A DNA stretch of 64,000 nt from the NCBI RefSeq assembly GCF_025215155.1, contig NZ_JALHAM010000103.1, one strand, 5' to 3'. The notes beneath the pieces are model-generated. The model searched no databases. It saw only the letters and a list, made by a program, of their open reading frames with translations, and had not been told where the DNA came from. The position numbers and the translations under genes were made by a program. The stretch is from Dryocola clanedunensis (GTDB lineage: Bacteria > Pseudomonadota > Gammaproteobacteria > Enterobacterales > Enterobacteriaceae). Below, in pieces: positions 43,948-53,076 of this stretch (positions are counted from its first letter, which is position 1; every line of letters starts with the position of its first letter).

Positions 43948-45075
43948 TTAATCAACGTTCAAAGCTGGAACTGGTTTACCTGTCCGCTCGTAAAAATCAG
44001 TCACGAAGTGCTCTAATTTACCCTCTTCAATAGCCTTACGTAAACCAGCCATCAGGCGCTGGTAGTAGCGAAGATTATGAATGGTATTGAGCCGCGCGCC
44101 GAGTATTTCGTTACAACGGTCAAGATGATGCAAGTAAGCACGTGAATAATGGCGACACGTATAGCAATCACACTCTGCATCAAGCGCAGAGGTATCATCC
44201 TTGTGCTTCGCGTTGCGGATTTTCACCACGCCATCAGTAACAAACAGATGCCCATTACGTGCGTTACGCGTTGGCATAACGCAGTCAAACATATCGATAC
44301 CGCGGCGAACGCCTTCGACCAGGTCTTCCGGTTTCCCGACGCCCATCAGGTAACGTGGCTTATCAGCAGGGATCTGCGGGCAGACATGTTCCAGAATGCG
44401 GTGCATGTCGTCCTTCGGTTCACCTACAGCCAGGCCGCCGACAGCGTAGCCATCAAAGCCTATCTCTACCAGACCTTTTACCGAGATATCTCGTAAATCT
44501 TCGTAAACACTACCCTGGATAATGCCAAAAAGCGCATTTTTATTACCAAGAGAATCAAAGCGATCGCGGCTGCGCTGCGCCCAGCGCAGGGACATTTCCA
44601 TGGAACGCTTCGCATAATCCCAGTCCGCCGGGTACGGCGTACATTCATCGAAGATCATCACGATATCGGAACCGAGATCGTACTGAATTTCCATGGATTT
44701 TTCTGGATCGAGGAAGATCGCATCACCGTTGATTGGGTTACGGAAATGCACGCCCGCTTCGGTAATCTTACGGATATCCCCCAGACTGAAGACCTGGAAG
44801 CCGCCGGAGTCAGTCAGAATCGGACCTTTCCACTGCATAAAATCGTGCAGATCGCCGTGCAGCTTCATGATCTCCTGACCCGGGCGCAGCCACAGGTGGA
44901 AGGTATTGCCGAGGATGATTTGCGCCCCGGTCTCCTGCACTTCTTCCGGCGTCATGCCTTTCACGGTGCCGTAAGTGCCCACTGGCATAAATGCAGGGGT
45001 TTCTACCACGCCACGGTCAAACACCAGGCGGCCACGGCGAGCGCGACCGTCGGTAGTATCTAATTCAAATTTCAC
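43948..45075 (-). CDS. tgt: Tgt, tRNA-guanine transglycosylase
   Basis: The 375-residue enzyme inserts preQ1 into the anticodon of tRNAs for Asp, Asn, His and Tyr in queuosine synthesis. Catalytic residues are in LTDSGGFQVFSL and the MPTRNARNGHLF region, and the zinc site is CDCYTC plus a following His. It starts with GTG at 45073-45075 after AGGAAAT; the frame is open for 27 further codons upstream but those are not family sequence. queA, normally directly upstream, is missing here because prophage DNA begins. Confidence 0.97.
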   Translation of the reverse strand: MKFELDTTDGRARRGRLVFDRGVVETPAFMPVGTYGTVKGMTPEEVQETGAQIILGNTFHLWLRPGQEIMKLHGDLHDFMQWKGPILTDSGGFQVFSLGDIRKITEAGVHFRNPINGDAIFLDPEKSMEIQYDLGSDIVMIFDECTPYPADWDYAKRSMEMSLRWAQRSRDRFDSLGNKNALFGIIQGSVYEDLRDISVKGLVEIGFDGYAVGGLAVGEPKDDMHRILEHVCPQIPADKPRYLMGVGKPEDLVEGVRRGIDMFDCVMPTRNARNGHLFVTDGVVKIRNAKHKDDTSALDAECDCYTCRHYSRAYLHHLDRCNEILGARLNTIHNLRYYQRLMAGLRKAIEEGKLEHFVTDFYERTGKPVPALNVD

Positions 45076-45360
45076 ATTTCCTCCAGCATCAGAGAAACAG
45101 TCTGATGATCTACAAAAGCCGTACAGTCTAAACCAACAGTCAAAGCCGCACCACAAGCCAGTCGCTAAAGTTTCGCTTTGCTGATTTTTGTCATTTTATG
45201 CATCCCTGTGTCATTTCTTTGGCACAAATCTGTCACAGTTTCTTCTATATGATCGGCACATCGTCGAACTTTCCACGCAGGCTATCTCTTGATCAAGTGC
45301 TGATCAGATTCATCCGAGGTGCTAAACTTCGGGCCTACTCAAAACTACTCATACAGACAA
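45076..45360. other. Prophage end and gtr control region between tgt and gtrA
   Basis: No gene is supported in these 285 bases. They should contain the host-phage attachment junction, the new upstream region of the tgt-secDF operon, and the gtr promoter. Visible structure: TGTCAT/TGTCAT/TGTCAC direct repeats at 45189, 45209 and 45231, and three GATC sites at 45251, 45291 and 45302. The exact att core cannot be set without the other prophage end. Confidence 0.55.
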
Positions 45361-45726
45361 ATGCTTAAGCTATTTTCAAAATATTTTACTGTAGGCATAT
45401 TTAACACTGCCATCAGCTGGGCTGTGTTTGCTCTGTGCCTCTATGCCATGCATACCAACCAGGCAGTTGCGAACTTCATTTCATTTTGCGTGGCTGTCAC
45501 ATTCTCTTTTTTTGCGAATGCGAGATTCACCTTCAAAGCCAAGGCGACCCCTACCCGATACTTTCTGTACATTGGGTTTATGGGGGCGCTGAGCATCGCT
45601 ACAGGCTGGGCTGCTGACGTTCTACATATTCATCCAGTTGTAACCATGATCGGCTTCTCAGCCATCAGCCTATTTTGCGGATTTATCTATTCTAATTTCA
45701 TCGTTTTCCGGAGTGAAAAGGCGTGA
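45361..45726 (+). CDS. gtrA: GtrA, bactoprenol-linked glucosyl flippase
   Basis: The 121-residue membrane protein has four helices and closely resembles P22 GtrA (MLKLF-KY start, NFISFCVAVTFSFFANARFTFKA, SAISLFCGFIYSNFIVFR). It flips undecaprenyl-phosphate-glucose across the inner membrane for O-antigen modification. The ATG at 45361 is chosen by similarity to the P22 start; the frame is open 14 codons further upstream. It overlaps gtrB by four bases (GTGA). Confidence 0.95.
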   Translation: MLKLFSKYFTVGIFNTAISWAVFALCLYAMHTNQAVANFISFCVAVTFSFFANARFTFKAKATPTRYFLYIGFMGALSIATGWAADVLHIHPVVTMIGFSAISLFCGFIYSNFIVFRSEKA

Positions 45727-46640
45727 ATATTTCCCTGGTTGTCCCTGTCTTCAATGAAGAAGACACAATACCTATCTTCTACAAAACGGTTCGCGAGTTC
45801 GATGGGCTGAAAGAGCATAATGTTGAAATCGTGTTCATCAATGACGGCAGCAAAGACTCCACAGAAGCCATTATCAATGCCCTGGCTTTATCTGATAGCA
45901 ATGTAAAAGCACTGTCATTCACTCGCAACTTTGGCAAAGAGCCGGCTCTGTTTGCGGGTCTGGACTATGCTACTGGTGATGCAGTGATACCGATTGACGT
46001 TGACCTACAAGACCCAATAGAAGTCATTCCGCGCCTTATCGAAAAGTGGCAGTCTGGTGCTGACATGGTTCTTGCTAAGCGTACCGATCGCTCTACTGAC
46101 GGACATCTAAAGCGAAAGTCAGCTGAAATGTTCTACAAGCTCCACAACAAAATAAGCAACCCAAAGATTGAGGAAAATGTAGGTGATTTTCGCCTTATGT
46201 CGCGTGAAGTCGTCGAAAATATCAAGCTATTACCAGAAAGAAACTTATTTATGAAGGGGGTTTTGAGTTGGGTAGGTGGGAACGTAGATGTAATTGAATA
46301 TGCGCGAGCAGAGCGCGTGGCAGGGACAACAAAATTTAATGGATGGAAGTTATGGAATCTAGCTCTTGAGGGAATAACAAGCTTTTCGACCTTTCCACTT
46401 AGAGTATGGACGTACATTGGTTTGGGTGTATCTGCCTTATCATTTCTGTATGCCGCATGGATGATTATAGACAAGTTGGCCTGGGGAAATCCTGTACCAG
46501 GATATCCATCTTTAATGACGGCAATTTTATTCCTTGGCGGAATACAATTAATAGGCGTTGGGGTGCTGGGTGAATACATAGGTCGTATTTATTCAGAGGT
46601 TAAAAAAAGACCCAAATATTTGTTGAAAAAGAGTAAGTAA
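45723..46640 (+). CDS. gtrB: GtrB, bactoprenol glucosyltransferase
   Basis: The 305-residue GT2-family enzyme transfers glucose from UDP-glucose to undecaprenyl phosphate. The N-terminal catalytic domain carries VPVFNEEDTIP, FINDGSKDST, the DVDLQDP metal motif and GDFRLMSREVVE. Two C-terminal membrane helices (about 230-290) anchor it. It starts with GTG at 45723, overlapping the gtrA stop. It is very like P22 GtrB. Confidence 0.96.
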   Translation: MNISLVVPVFNEEDTIPIFYKTVREFDGLKEHNVEIVFINDGSKDSTEAIINALALSDSNVKALSFTRNFGKEPALFAGLDYATGDAVIPIDVDLQDPIEVIPRLIEKWQSGADMVLAKRTDRSTDGHLKRKSAEMFYKLHNKISNPKIEENVGDFRLMSREVVENIKLLPERNLFMKGVLSWVGGNVDVIEYARAERVAGTTKFNGWKLWNLALEGITSFSTFPLRVWTYIGLGVSALSFLYAAWMIIDKLAWGNPVPGYPSLMTAILFLGGIQLIGVGVLGEYIGRIYSEVKKRPKYLLKKSK

Positions 46641-46642
46641 TA

Positions 46643-48283
46643 ATGAATAAATCGTACAAGTTAAAAATAAGTTGCTTTCTAGCTATATTTGCGTTTGTGC
46701 TCATACCTTCTATGTATGTACCAATGCAGTCTGATGATTTTTCGTACTTTTTTATGGGATTATCTCCATCAGCTCATATAACCCACTATCTTGGGTGGAG
46801 TGGAAGGATAGTAAGCGATTATATTAGCACTGCATTGTTAGGTCACTTGCCTTATAGTATTTATGAGACTATCAATAGCTTGGGGTTTGCCTCTCTGATT
46901 CTTTTAATTAGCTGCATACCATCAGATGAAAGACCCACAAGCAAGACGAGCCAAGTCTTAAGAATATTTCTAGTTTTTGTTCTTTACTGGATAGCTAATC
47001 CAAATCTGGGGCAAACATCATTTTGGATCGTTGGCTCCGCTAATTACATGTGGACAAATGTATTCATTGCTGCATTTTTTGTATGGATTTTCAGGGCCAA
47101 ACATACCAGCTTAACTAATGCACTAATTACAGTGACTCTTGGCTTGCTTGCTGGATGCTCAAATGAAAACACATCCATTGTTGTTGTCATTGCGACTGTT
47201 TTAATAGTGATAAATGAAGGGCATGACAAGCTAATAAAAATTGCTGCCATTGCAAGCACCACTATAGGCTCCATGGTTTTAATCATGGCTCCAGGCAATA
47301 TGGTTCGTGCAGCCAGGTTTACGGAGTGGAACTCTTACAGTCTCATTCACAAGTTCCAGATTCATTTCTTTGATAGATTCCCTCAGGCTGTATCCGAATA
47401 CTGGCAGGTATACATAGTAATAATCGCCGCATTGATTGTTTCATCATACTCAGGAATGCTCCGTAAAAAAACTATTATCTATGTCACATCTTTCATTATA
47501 TTCAGCCTTCTTGCGAATGCTGCATTCGTTGGATCCCCTGTTTTGCCTCCTCGCTCAATGAATGGAGGGCTGTGCTTCCTTCTTATAGCTGTATCATTCA
47601 TTACTTATGATGCATTTGAAGCTAGGGGCAGGTTCGAGATAGGATTGCTATCGTTTACCGCTGCGTTCTGTTTGTTTTATTTCATCCCTTCATATCTGCA
47701 ATTCAACATGGCTATTAGAGCGACATCTGACCAAGCTATCATCAGAAACAAAATGATTGTTGATGCAAGGTCTGAAGGGCAACAAACAGTTTCAATACCA
47801 GAATACTACTTCCCTAAGCTAGCAAAATATAATGATAGATTTGATACTTATCACAGTCGCTCAATGGCTAGATTCTTTGGTGTAAAGGAGATATCTGTAT
47901 TCCGACTCAATTTTGACTATTCACAAATCAATAAAAGCAATTTCATTGACGTAAAAATACCGTTACTAAACGGTTACTCTGTAAAAAGAATTTATAAATA
48001 CTCAGAAAACTTTGGGATAACCAACATGGTTGTACTTGAATTATCTGGTCCAATTAATAAATCATTAAATTCTGACTACAACATTTACACTCACATTTAC
48101 ACCAAGGGGCATCACAACTTTATTAATGGGGATGTTGCTGCTTATCCCGTCAAAATTGATGGTAGATATTTCACATGGAAAGATATCGGGGATATAAGTA
48201 CAGACAAAATCGATAAGATCGTAATTGGTGTGTACAATACAAAAACACAGAAAAGACTTTCCGAGACAACAGTTCACCTTTAA
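46643..48283 (+). CDS. Serotype-specific O-antigen transferase of the gtr cluster (DUF6056-like)
   Basis: This 546-residue membrane protein occupies the third, type-specific place of a gtrABC cluster. It has about 10-11 hydrophobic helices in residues 8-355. A conserved acidic QSDDFSYFFMG lies in the first outside loop, where GT-C enzymes bind the lipid-sugar donor. A roughly 190-residue C-terminal soluble domain follows. Its codon use is markedly AT-rich compared with gtrA-gtrB's 5' half and the host. It should transfer the sugar from the bactoprenol carrier to O-antigen in the periplasm. The acceptor and linkage cannot be predicted, and it did not resemble P22 GtrC or a Shigella Gtr known to me. 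Confidence 0.8.
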   Translation: MNKSYKLKISCFLAIFAFVLIPSMYVPMQSDDFSYFFMGLSPSAHITHYLGWSGRIVSDYISTALLGHLPYSIYETINSLGFASLILLISCIPSDERPTSKTSQVLRIFLVFVLYWIANPNLGQTSFWIVGSANYMWTNVFIAAFFVWIFRAKHTSLTNALITVTLGLLAGCSNENTSIVVVIATVLIVINEGHDKLIKIAAIASTTIGSMVLIMAPGNMVRAARFTEWNSYSLIHKFQIHFFDRFPQAVSEYWQVYIVIIAALIVSSYSGMLRKKTIIYVTSFIIFSLLANAAFVGSPVLPPRSMNGGLCFLLIAVSFITYDAFEARGRFEIGLLSFTAAFCLFYFIPSYLQFNMAIRATSDQAIIRNKMIVDARSEGQQTVSIPEYYFPKLAKYNDRFDTYHSRSMARFFGVKEISVFRLNFDYSQINKSNFIDVKIPLLNGYSVKRIYKYSENFGITNMVVLELSGPINKSLNSDYNIYTHIYTKGHHNFINGDVAAYPVKIDGRYFTWKDIGDISTDKIDKIVIGVYNTKTQKRLSETTVHL

Positions 48284-48288
48284 AGCAA

Positions 48289-48310
48289 AGCCCCTTTCGG
48301 GGCTTTTTTT
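48289..48310. terminator. Intrinsic terminator between the gtr cluster and the tailspike gene
   Basis: AGCCCC-TTTC-GGGGCT forms a 6-bp stem followed by seven T residues on the plus strand, ending the gtr operon. It touches the TAA stop of the convergent tailspike gene (48309-48311). On the minus strand it has a short TTTGC tail, so it may also slow late transcription from the phage. Confidence 0.88.
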
Positions 48311-50150
48311 ATGACGGTGAGTATTGCCCGCTGATGAATAGATAGCCGGCTGAAGCCCCACCTTCAGTAGCCATCACATTATCGCCGGTTGGTTTCAAGA
48401 ACCTAATGGCGCTCCCAGTAGTAAATTTATTAGCAGTCGCTCCAGCAAAGGTTGCATTATTCCCAGATTGAGCAGTAGAGAAGGGAGTTATGGTTGAAGC
48501 TGAAAATGGCAGTCCGTAAACCTCCAATATTCCAGTCCCTCCTGAAAAGCCACTCCACCTTACAAGCATTTCAAAGCTAAGGGCCTGCCCATCATATCTG
48601 CATCTGCAATAACATGAGGGATCCAGCGTTGCAACTCCAGCCGCCCCTGCCCCTCTAAGTATGATATTGGAAGATCTATCTACCACATCCGCATTAAACA
48701 TACCTGACGCATACCTGTTTTTATACACAGCGATAGTTTTGTCGCCATATACACCTTTGTTATAATACACTGGAGTTGTATCTAATGTGTTGCCAATAAA
48801 ACTATTATCAAAAACATTGATATTACTTGCATTGCTGCCACACAGAATCCCAATGTTTGAATCGGAAGATTGGGTTAAATAAATTGAGCAATTACTAATG
48901 TTAGCGTAACCTGCCTCAAGCTGCACCCTTGCACTATCCAGCCAGCAATGGTTTATGTTTAAGTTGCTACCGCTAGAGCTTTGATATACTGACTGCCTTC
49001 CTGCAGCGTAGATATGCGATGCAGAACCTACAAAACAACTTGGAGCGTTGATGTGTAACCCCCTTGTTTTATAATATGCGATAACACAACCAAGAACCTT
49101 TGCATCAGCTGAGTTAATATAAACCCCTATTCCATCTGTCACCTTCGCTGGGAATGATGCATCTCCATCTGATGACCACATTCTCTGCATGACGCTACTC
49201 CCAGGCATCATCATAAACTCATTACCAGAGGTTCCTGTAATCACTCCAAAGTGCAAGTAATTTGAAATTGCTCCAAATATGCAAAAATGCAAAAAATCAT
49301 TCACAAAAACCCCAGAAGAGACATATCGACAATTAATATTTGAATATATTTTTGTATACAACGGCCTTCTGTTCGGTATTATTCCCGCATCTGCTGATGC
49401 ATCAATCGCGTACTCTCCTAGAAAGTCATCAGGAAGAATTATATTAAAGGTGAGCGAGAGTCCGTAGGTGGTCCTGAATTTAATAGGTGTTTTGGGGTAT
49501 ACTGGGCCATCAGCTCTAAATTCAAGGCCTGAAAAGTCGTACCATTCTTGTCCGATTTGGTTTACATACAATGGCACTATTGTTAAAGCATACGCAAACG
49601 CCGCATCCCAAGCCTCGTTACTACCGTTAGTCTGAGTGCCGGTGCTGCCAAATGCGTTCAAGTTGATCGTGGTTTTTCCGGTGTGATAATCGAGATATCC
49701 TTTAACTGTAGTATCCTGATAACCAATAAGCTCAGCGCCTGAAGGTTTAGATAAATCTTTTCTTAGAACATCGCTGACATCAACCGGCTGCCATTTTCCA
49801 TCCCCGACACCACCTGTCGAATCGGGTGTAGATCCGCCTGGCACCACCTTAGGAAGGCTTCCCAAATCATCCCATCGATACCAGATTCCCGTGGATTCGT
49901 CCTGGGCAATGTCTCCAGGGGATGAAACAGTGACGCCATCCTGGAATGTGCCGACCGGATTCCAGCCAAGATTATAAATCTGCTGTAACGCGAGTTGCTT
50001 CAACCCTTCAATTGTATAGTGGGCATTGCCAAAGCGGTCGATGTATTGCTGTGCCACCGATGTTACAAACTCGTCAATTTTCCCTGCGTTAAATTTCAGA
50101 TCTTGAGGGAGCTCGGACGGAACTGCGTTCTGTGTAGGTGTGGTCGCCAT
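48309..50150 (-). CDS. Tailspike with beta-helix domain (receptor-binding, possible polysaccharide depolymerase)
   Basis: The 613-residue protein has a modular tailspike layout. Residues 1-125 are a particle-binding N-terminus with the widespread ALQQIYNLGWNP and GIWYRWDDLGSLPKVV segments. The pectate-lyase-like entry (NAFGSTGTQTNGSNEAWDAA, about 165-185) then leads into a right-handed beta-helix (190-480) with N- and G-rich rungs. A small C-terminal domain (about 500-613) probably trimerises. Such proteins bind and often cleave O-antigen or capsule. No catalytic residues can be assigned by eye. It is the last late gene before the gtr cluster that modifies the same class of surface polysaccharide. 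Confidence 0.85.
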   Translation of the reverse strand: MATTPTQNAVPSELPQDLKFNAGKIDEFVTSVAQQYIDRFGNAHYTIEGLKQLALQQIYNLGWNPVGTFQDGVTVSSPGDIAQDESTGIWYRWDDLGSLPKVVPGGSTPDSTGGVGDGKWQPVDVSDVLRKDLSKPSGAELIGYQDTTVKGYLDYHTGKTTINLNAFGSTGTQTNGSNEAWDAAFAYALTIVPLYVNQIGQEWYDFSGLEFRADGPVYPKTPIKFRTTYGLSLTFNIILPDDFLGEYAIDASADAGIIPNRRPLYTKIYSNINCRYVSSGVFVNDFLHFCIFGAISNYLHFGVITGTSGNEFMMMPGSSVMQRMWSSDGDASFPAKVTDGIGVYINSADAKVLGCVIAYYKTRGLHINAPSCFVGSASHIYAAGRQSVYQSSSGSNLNINHCWLDSARVQLEAGYANISNCSIYLTQSSDSNIGILCGSNASNINVFDNSFIGNTLDTTPVYYNKGVYGDKTIAVYKNRYASGMFNADVVDRSSNIILRGAGAAGVATLDPSCYCRCRYDGQALSFEMLVRWSGFSGGTGILEVYGLPFSASTITPFSTAQSGNNATFAGATANKFTTGSAIRFLKPTGDNVMATEGGASAGYLFISGQYSPS

Positions 50151-50160
50151 AATTTTTCCA

Positions 50161-50182
50161 TAAAAACCCGCTCATGGCGGGT
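50161..50182 (-). terminator. Intrinsic terminator between tail-tip and tailspike genes
   Basis: On the minus strand ACCCGCC-ATG-GCGGGT-like arms (ACCCG/CGGGT) form a stem followed by TTTTTA. It should reduce transcription from the tail operon into the tailspike gene. Confidence 0.7.
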
Positions 50183-50205
50183 TCGAAGTTGGGATAAAGG
50201 TTAGG

Positions 50206-52697
50206 TTAGATGTAAATCAGGTCGCTATACTCCGATAGCGTGAGTGCTGTCGTTCCGTCGCTATTTGGTTGTTTTGCTGTAATTTCCCATTGCATTGCAT
50301 CAAGTTCGACTGTTGTCGCAATGACGTAACGCGAGGGGGATTGCACATCAAAGCCGTCAAAGATATTTAGTGAGATATTCGGTATTGCAGCGGTAAAGCC
50401 GAACGCCGTATCGCTGCGCTGAGTTGCTGGATAACGTGCGGTTGTTTGTCCGAGTGAATCGGTGACTGTTACGAACATACTGCCGGTGAAATTGATGCGC
50501 TCGCTGGTATCAAAGTTATTACCATTTCTGGCAGTGATATAGCCGCCCTGCTGGTCAACATCGTACGTGTCAGGCACCTGCACCATATCACCGACATTCA
50601 CCCATTCGCCGTCAGCCAAAGCCGTGATATTCATGCTCATGCGAGAATAGATAAGACGCTTGCATTCACGCAGCGCCCTCTCGTTTGCCTGGAAAGAATC
50701 GCGGATATACATCATCTCGAACTTCTTCGCTTTGGTCGGGCTGCCGGAGACTATCGCACCATTTTCAATGCGGTAGCGAATGAAGTCCTGCTTGTTTGTC
50801 GTGGGGTTTCGGAATTGCACCTCTACCCCATCAAACCCACCCGGCAAATTCATGTCGTAGCTGATTGAGTAGCCGGTTTCGACAGTGTTGCTGCGATTAA
50901 ATACGGTAGCCGGCGTTGTGCGCTTTCTGTCTCGAGTGAACGACAGTACCCCGTCATCCCAGAACACTTTCACGCTCGCGGCATCACAGATGGTTTCCAT
51001 GCGAGCCCCGAGAGACACATCCTCATCATCAAAGGTGTAATCGAAATTGCCCAGACGAGAGTCGATAGCATCAATTTCAGCCTGTATCTGGTACAGCCGT
51101 AAATATCGATCGTGTCCTCTGGTTGTTTGCCGCGGATTAACCAGTTATAGAGCGCGATATCAGCAAACTTGCGCGAGTAGCGTAGCGTGTAATCAACGGT
51201 CTGCGTCGTCATGTTGTAGCTGATAACGTGGCGACCGATGAGAGCATTATATTTCCGTTCTCGTGAGCTCGTCGCCTCCAGCGTCTGCCTGACGGTTACT
51301 GTTACCAGCGTATCGTCGGGATATGAGACGTTTACGCGCTGGTTCACGGCATGAATAGCCTCAACTTTTAGCTTGCTGTTATCGGAGCTGTTATCCGTGC
51401 GCTGTAGCGACACTGCGTAACGCCCAAAGCCACCGACAGGCGTAATCTTGTCTGTGCGGTAAAAGATGTCGCTTGATGAGTCGTAGGGCGTTGTCTGCTT
51501 ATAGGTGAACGTCTGCTGCGTTCCGGGTATCTGAATGTTGTCGTTATCAACCTTCCAGATGATGACCTGCCAGTTTGTTTGATTCTCCGGCCCCAGTGGT
51601 GACTGAGTATGTATCCAGAGATATGTCGATTCTACAGGCGAGATGAACGGGCCAATAATCAACGCTCCATTGTCATTCAGAATGAATTTAGTCGTGTTAA
51701 TCGTTGATGCAGCGATATCAATATTTGCCGGGCCAACTAGATTGCTGAACGTGAAGTTGTAATAAATGACCGGGTTAATAATCGAACCATCGTCCGTTGT
51801 AGAAACCGAAGTCAGGTTTGCTGATACAAGAATGTCCTGCGTTGTTGTTCCACCCGGTACTGGTGTCGTGATGTTGATAGTAAACGTAACGGGATGCGGT
51901 AGCGTCAGTCCCATGAAATAATCGAATTCATCCTGCTTCACTATCTTTACCGCAATCTTGCCGCCAGCGTACTGAGCGCTGACTACGGTATCAGCGGTCG
52001 CTGTCTCAATCGGGAATGCGTCAGACTCGTTTCGCCCCGGCACCTCCTGTCCGTCTACATCGTCAAACTGGTATCCCTCGTTGATTAACGGGATAACCTC
52101 GCCAGGCTGGGAAACGTGGTATGACGCCCCGGCCATCGAACCGAGATTGGACTCCGAATACCGCACTGACGAAATGTCATATTTCCCCAGACCAAAGTTC
52201 ATGTACTCCGTGACGTATTTCAGGTTCCCGGTGTACTCGAAAAGTGACTCCTGAATCAGGTCAGGAAAAGCACGGACCAGGCCGTAGTTGTCCGGGCGGG
52301 CCTCACCATTACGAGCAATGTTCGACTGGCCTTTAACGCTGTTGTTCGGTGATGACTTACTGTCACCGCCTCGGGTGGCGTTCGGCGTGGCCACAAGTTT
52401 CGACATTATCTTGCCGATAAACTTGATATCGGACTTGTATGTGAACATGCCCAGCAACAGGGCGCTACCTTTGATAAAGTTGCCGCCCTTGGGCTGGTCA
52501 AAAATGACTATCCTGTCAAACTCGCCAATCTCAAAGCTAATGTCATCATCGTCCTGCAGCTCTCGCCCGTTGATGTTAATGCGTACGTCAGCATGCAGGT
52601 TCTGAACATCAAGCCACTTGCTGAATGTCATCCCCGCTGGCGCTATCACCCGGCGCTTCGGCATGCCCGGAACGCGCTGAATCTCGACTATTGGCAT
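50206..52697 (-). pseudogene. Tail-tip (gpJ-like) protein gene with a frameshift near 51097
   Basis: Two open frames in different phases together make one tail-tip protein of about 830 residues. The first (52697 to about 51097) holds an N-terminal ubiquitin-like segment, the motif GEARPDNYGLVR and beta-rich tail-tip domains. At IDIYG the frame changes; the following residues LYQIQAEIDAID continue in the -1 frame to the stop at 50206. In its own frame the first part runs on only to 50970 with unrelated residues. A loss of one base in a Gly codon (GGC-TGT) explains this. No slippery heptamer is present. It may be a real mutation or an assembly error. Start at MPIVEIQRVPG overlaps the NlpC/P60 gene by 89 bases. 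Confidence 0.8.
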
Positions 52698-53076
52698 AAG
52701 AGTAAAATTCCACTTTCGAATAGAGTTTATGGATTGTTCTGACCTGATCGGCGCGGACGTGTCCACCCTCGCAGCGACTGTGAAATGCCATGCCGTTCAC
52801 TATCAGCCCAACATGAACCGGTTGCTGTCCGTACCAGGCGACGAATATGCCGTCTTCAACAAAGATGCTCTCCGGCTGCCAGTAAATGACCTCACCGTCA
52901 AAGCAGGTGTGAAAGTCGCTGCCGGCTTCGTAGTCCGGCGAGTGATGCAACTCTATGCCTAGAACGTGCCGGTAGTAGAGGGCGACCAGTCCCCAGCAAT
53001 CCAGCGCCTCAAACGTACAGGCGCGGTTAGCCCACGGCAGGCCAGTGACCTTGTCGATGAATTCCTGTTTAAGCAT
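52609..53076 (-). CDS. NlpC/P60-family tail assembly protein
   Basis: The 155-residue protein has the NlpC/P60 core: Cys27 in LDCWGLV and His88 in QPVHVGLIV, the expected catalytic pair, with a third acidic or polar residue not certain. Such phage proteins (like lambda gpK) probably cleave peptidoglycan or mature the tail tip. The 3' end overlaps the tail-tip gene, and its start overlaps the end of the upstream minor tail gene by 8 bases. Confidence 0.8.
   Translation of the reverse strand: MLKQEFIDKVTGLPWANRACTFEALDCWGLVALYYRHVLGIELHHSPDYEAGSDFHTCFDGEVIYWQPESIFVEDGIFVAWYGQQPVHVGLIVNGMAFHSRCEGGHVRADQVRTIHKLYSKVEFYSYANSRDSARSGHAEAPGDSASGDDIQQVA

Noticed and set aside
45319..45360. Longer gtrA start 14 codons upstream
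   Set aside because: The added residues do not match P22 GtrA, and the ATG at 45361 begins exactly where the family similarity begins.
51090..51105. Programmed ribosomal frameshift in the tail-tip gene
   Set aside because: The site GGC TGT has no slippery heptamer or stimulatory stem that I can see, and tail-tip proteins are not known to use one. A base loss or sequence error is simpler.
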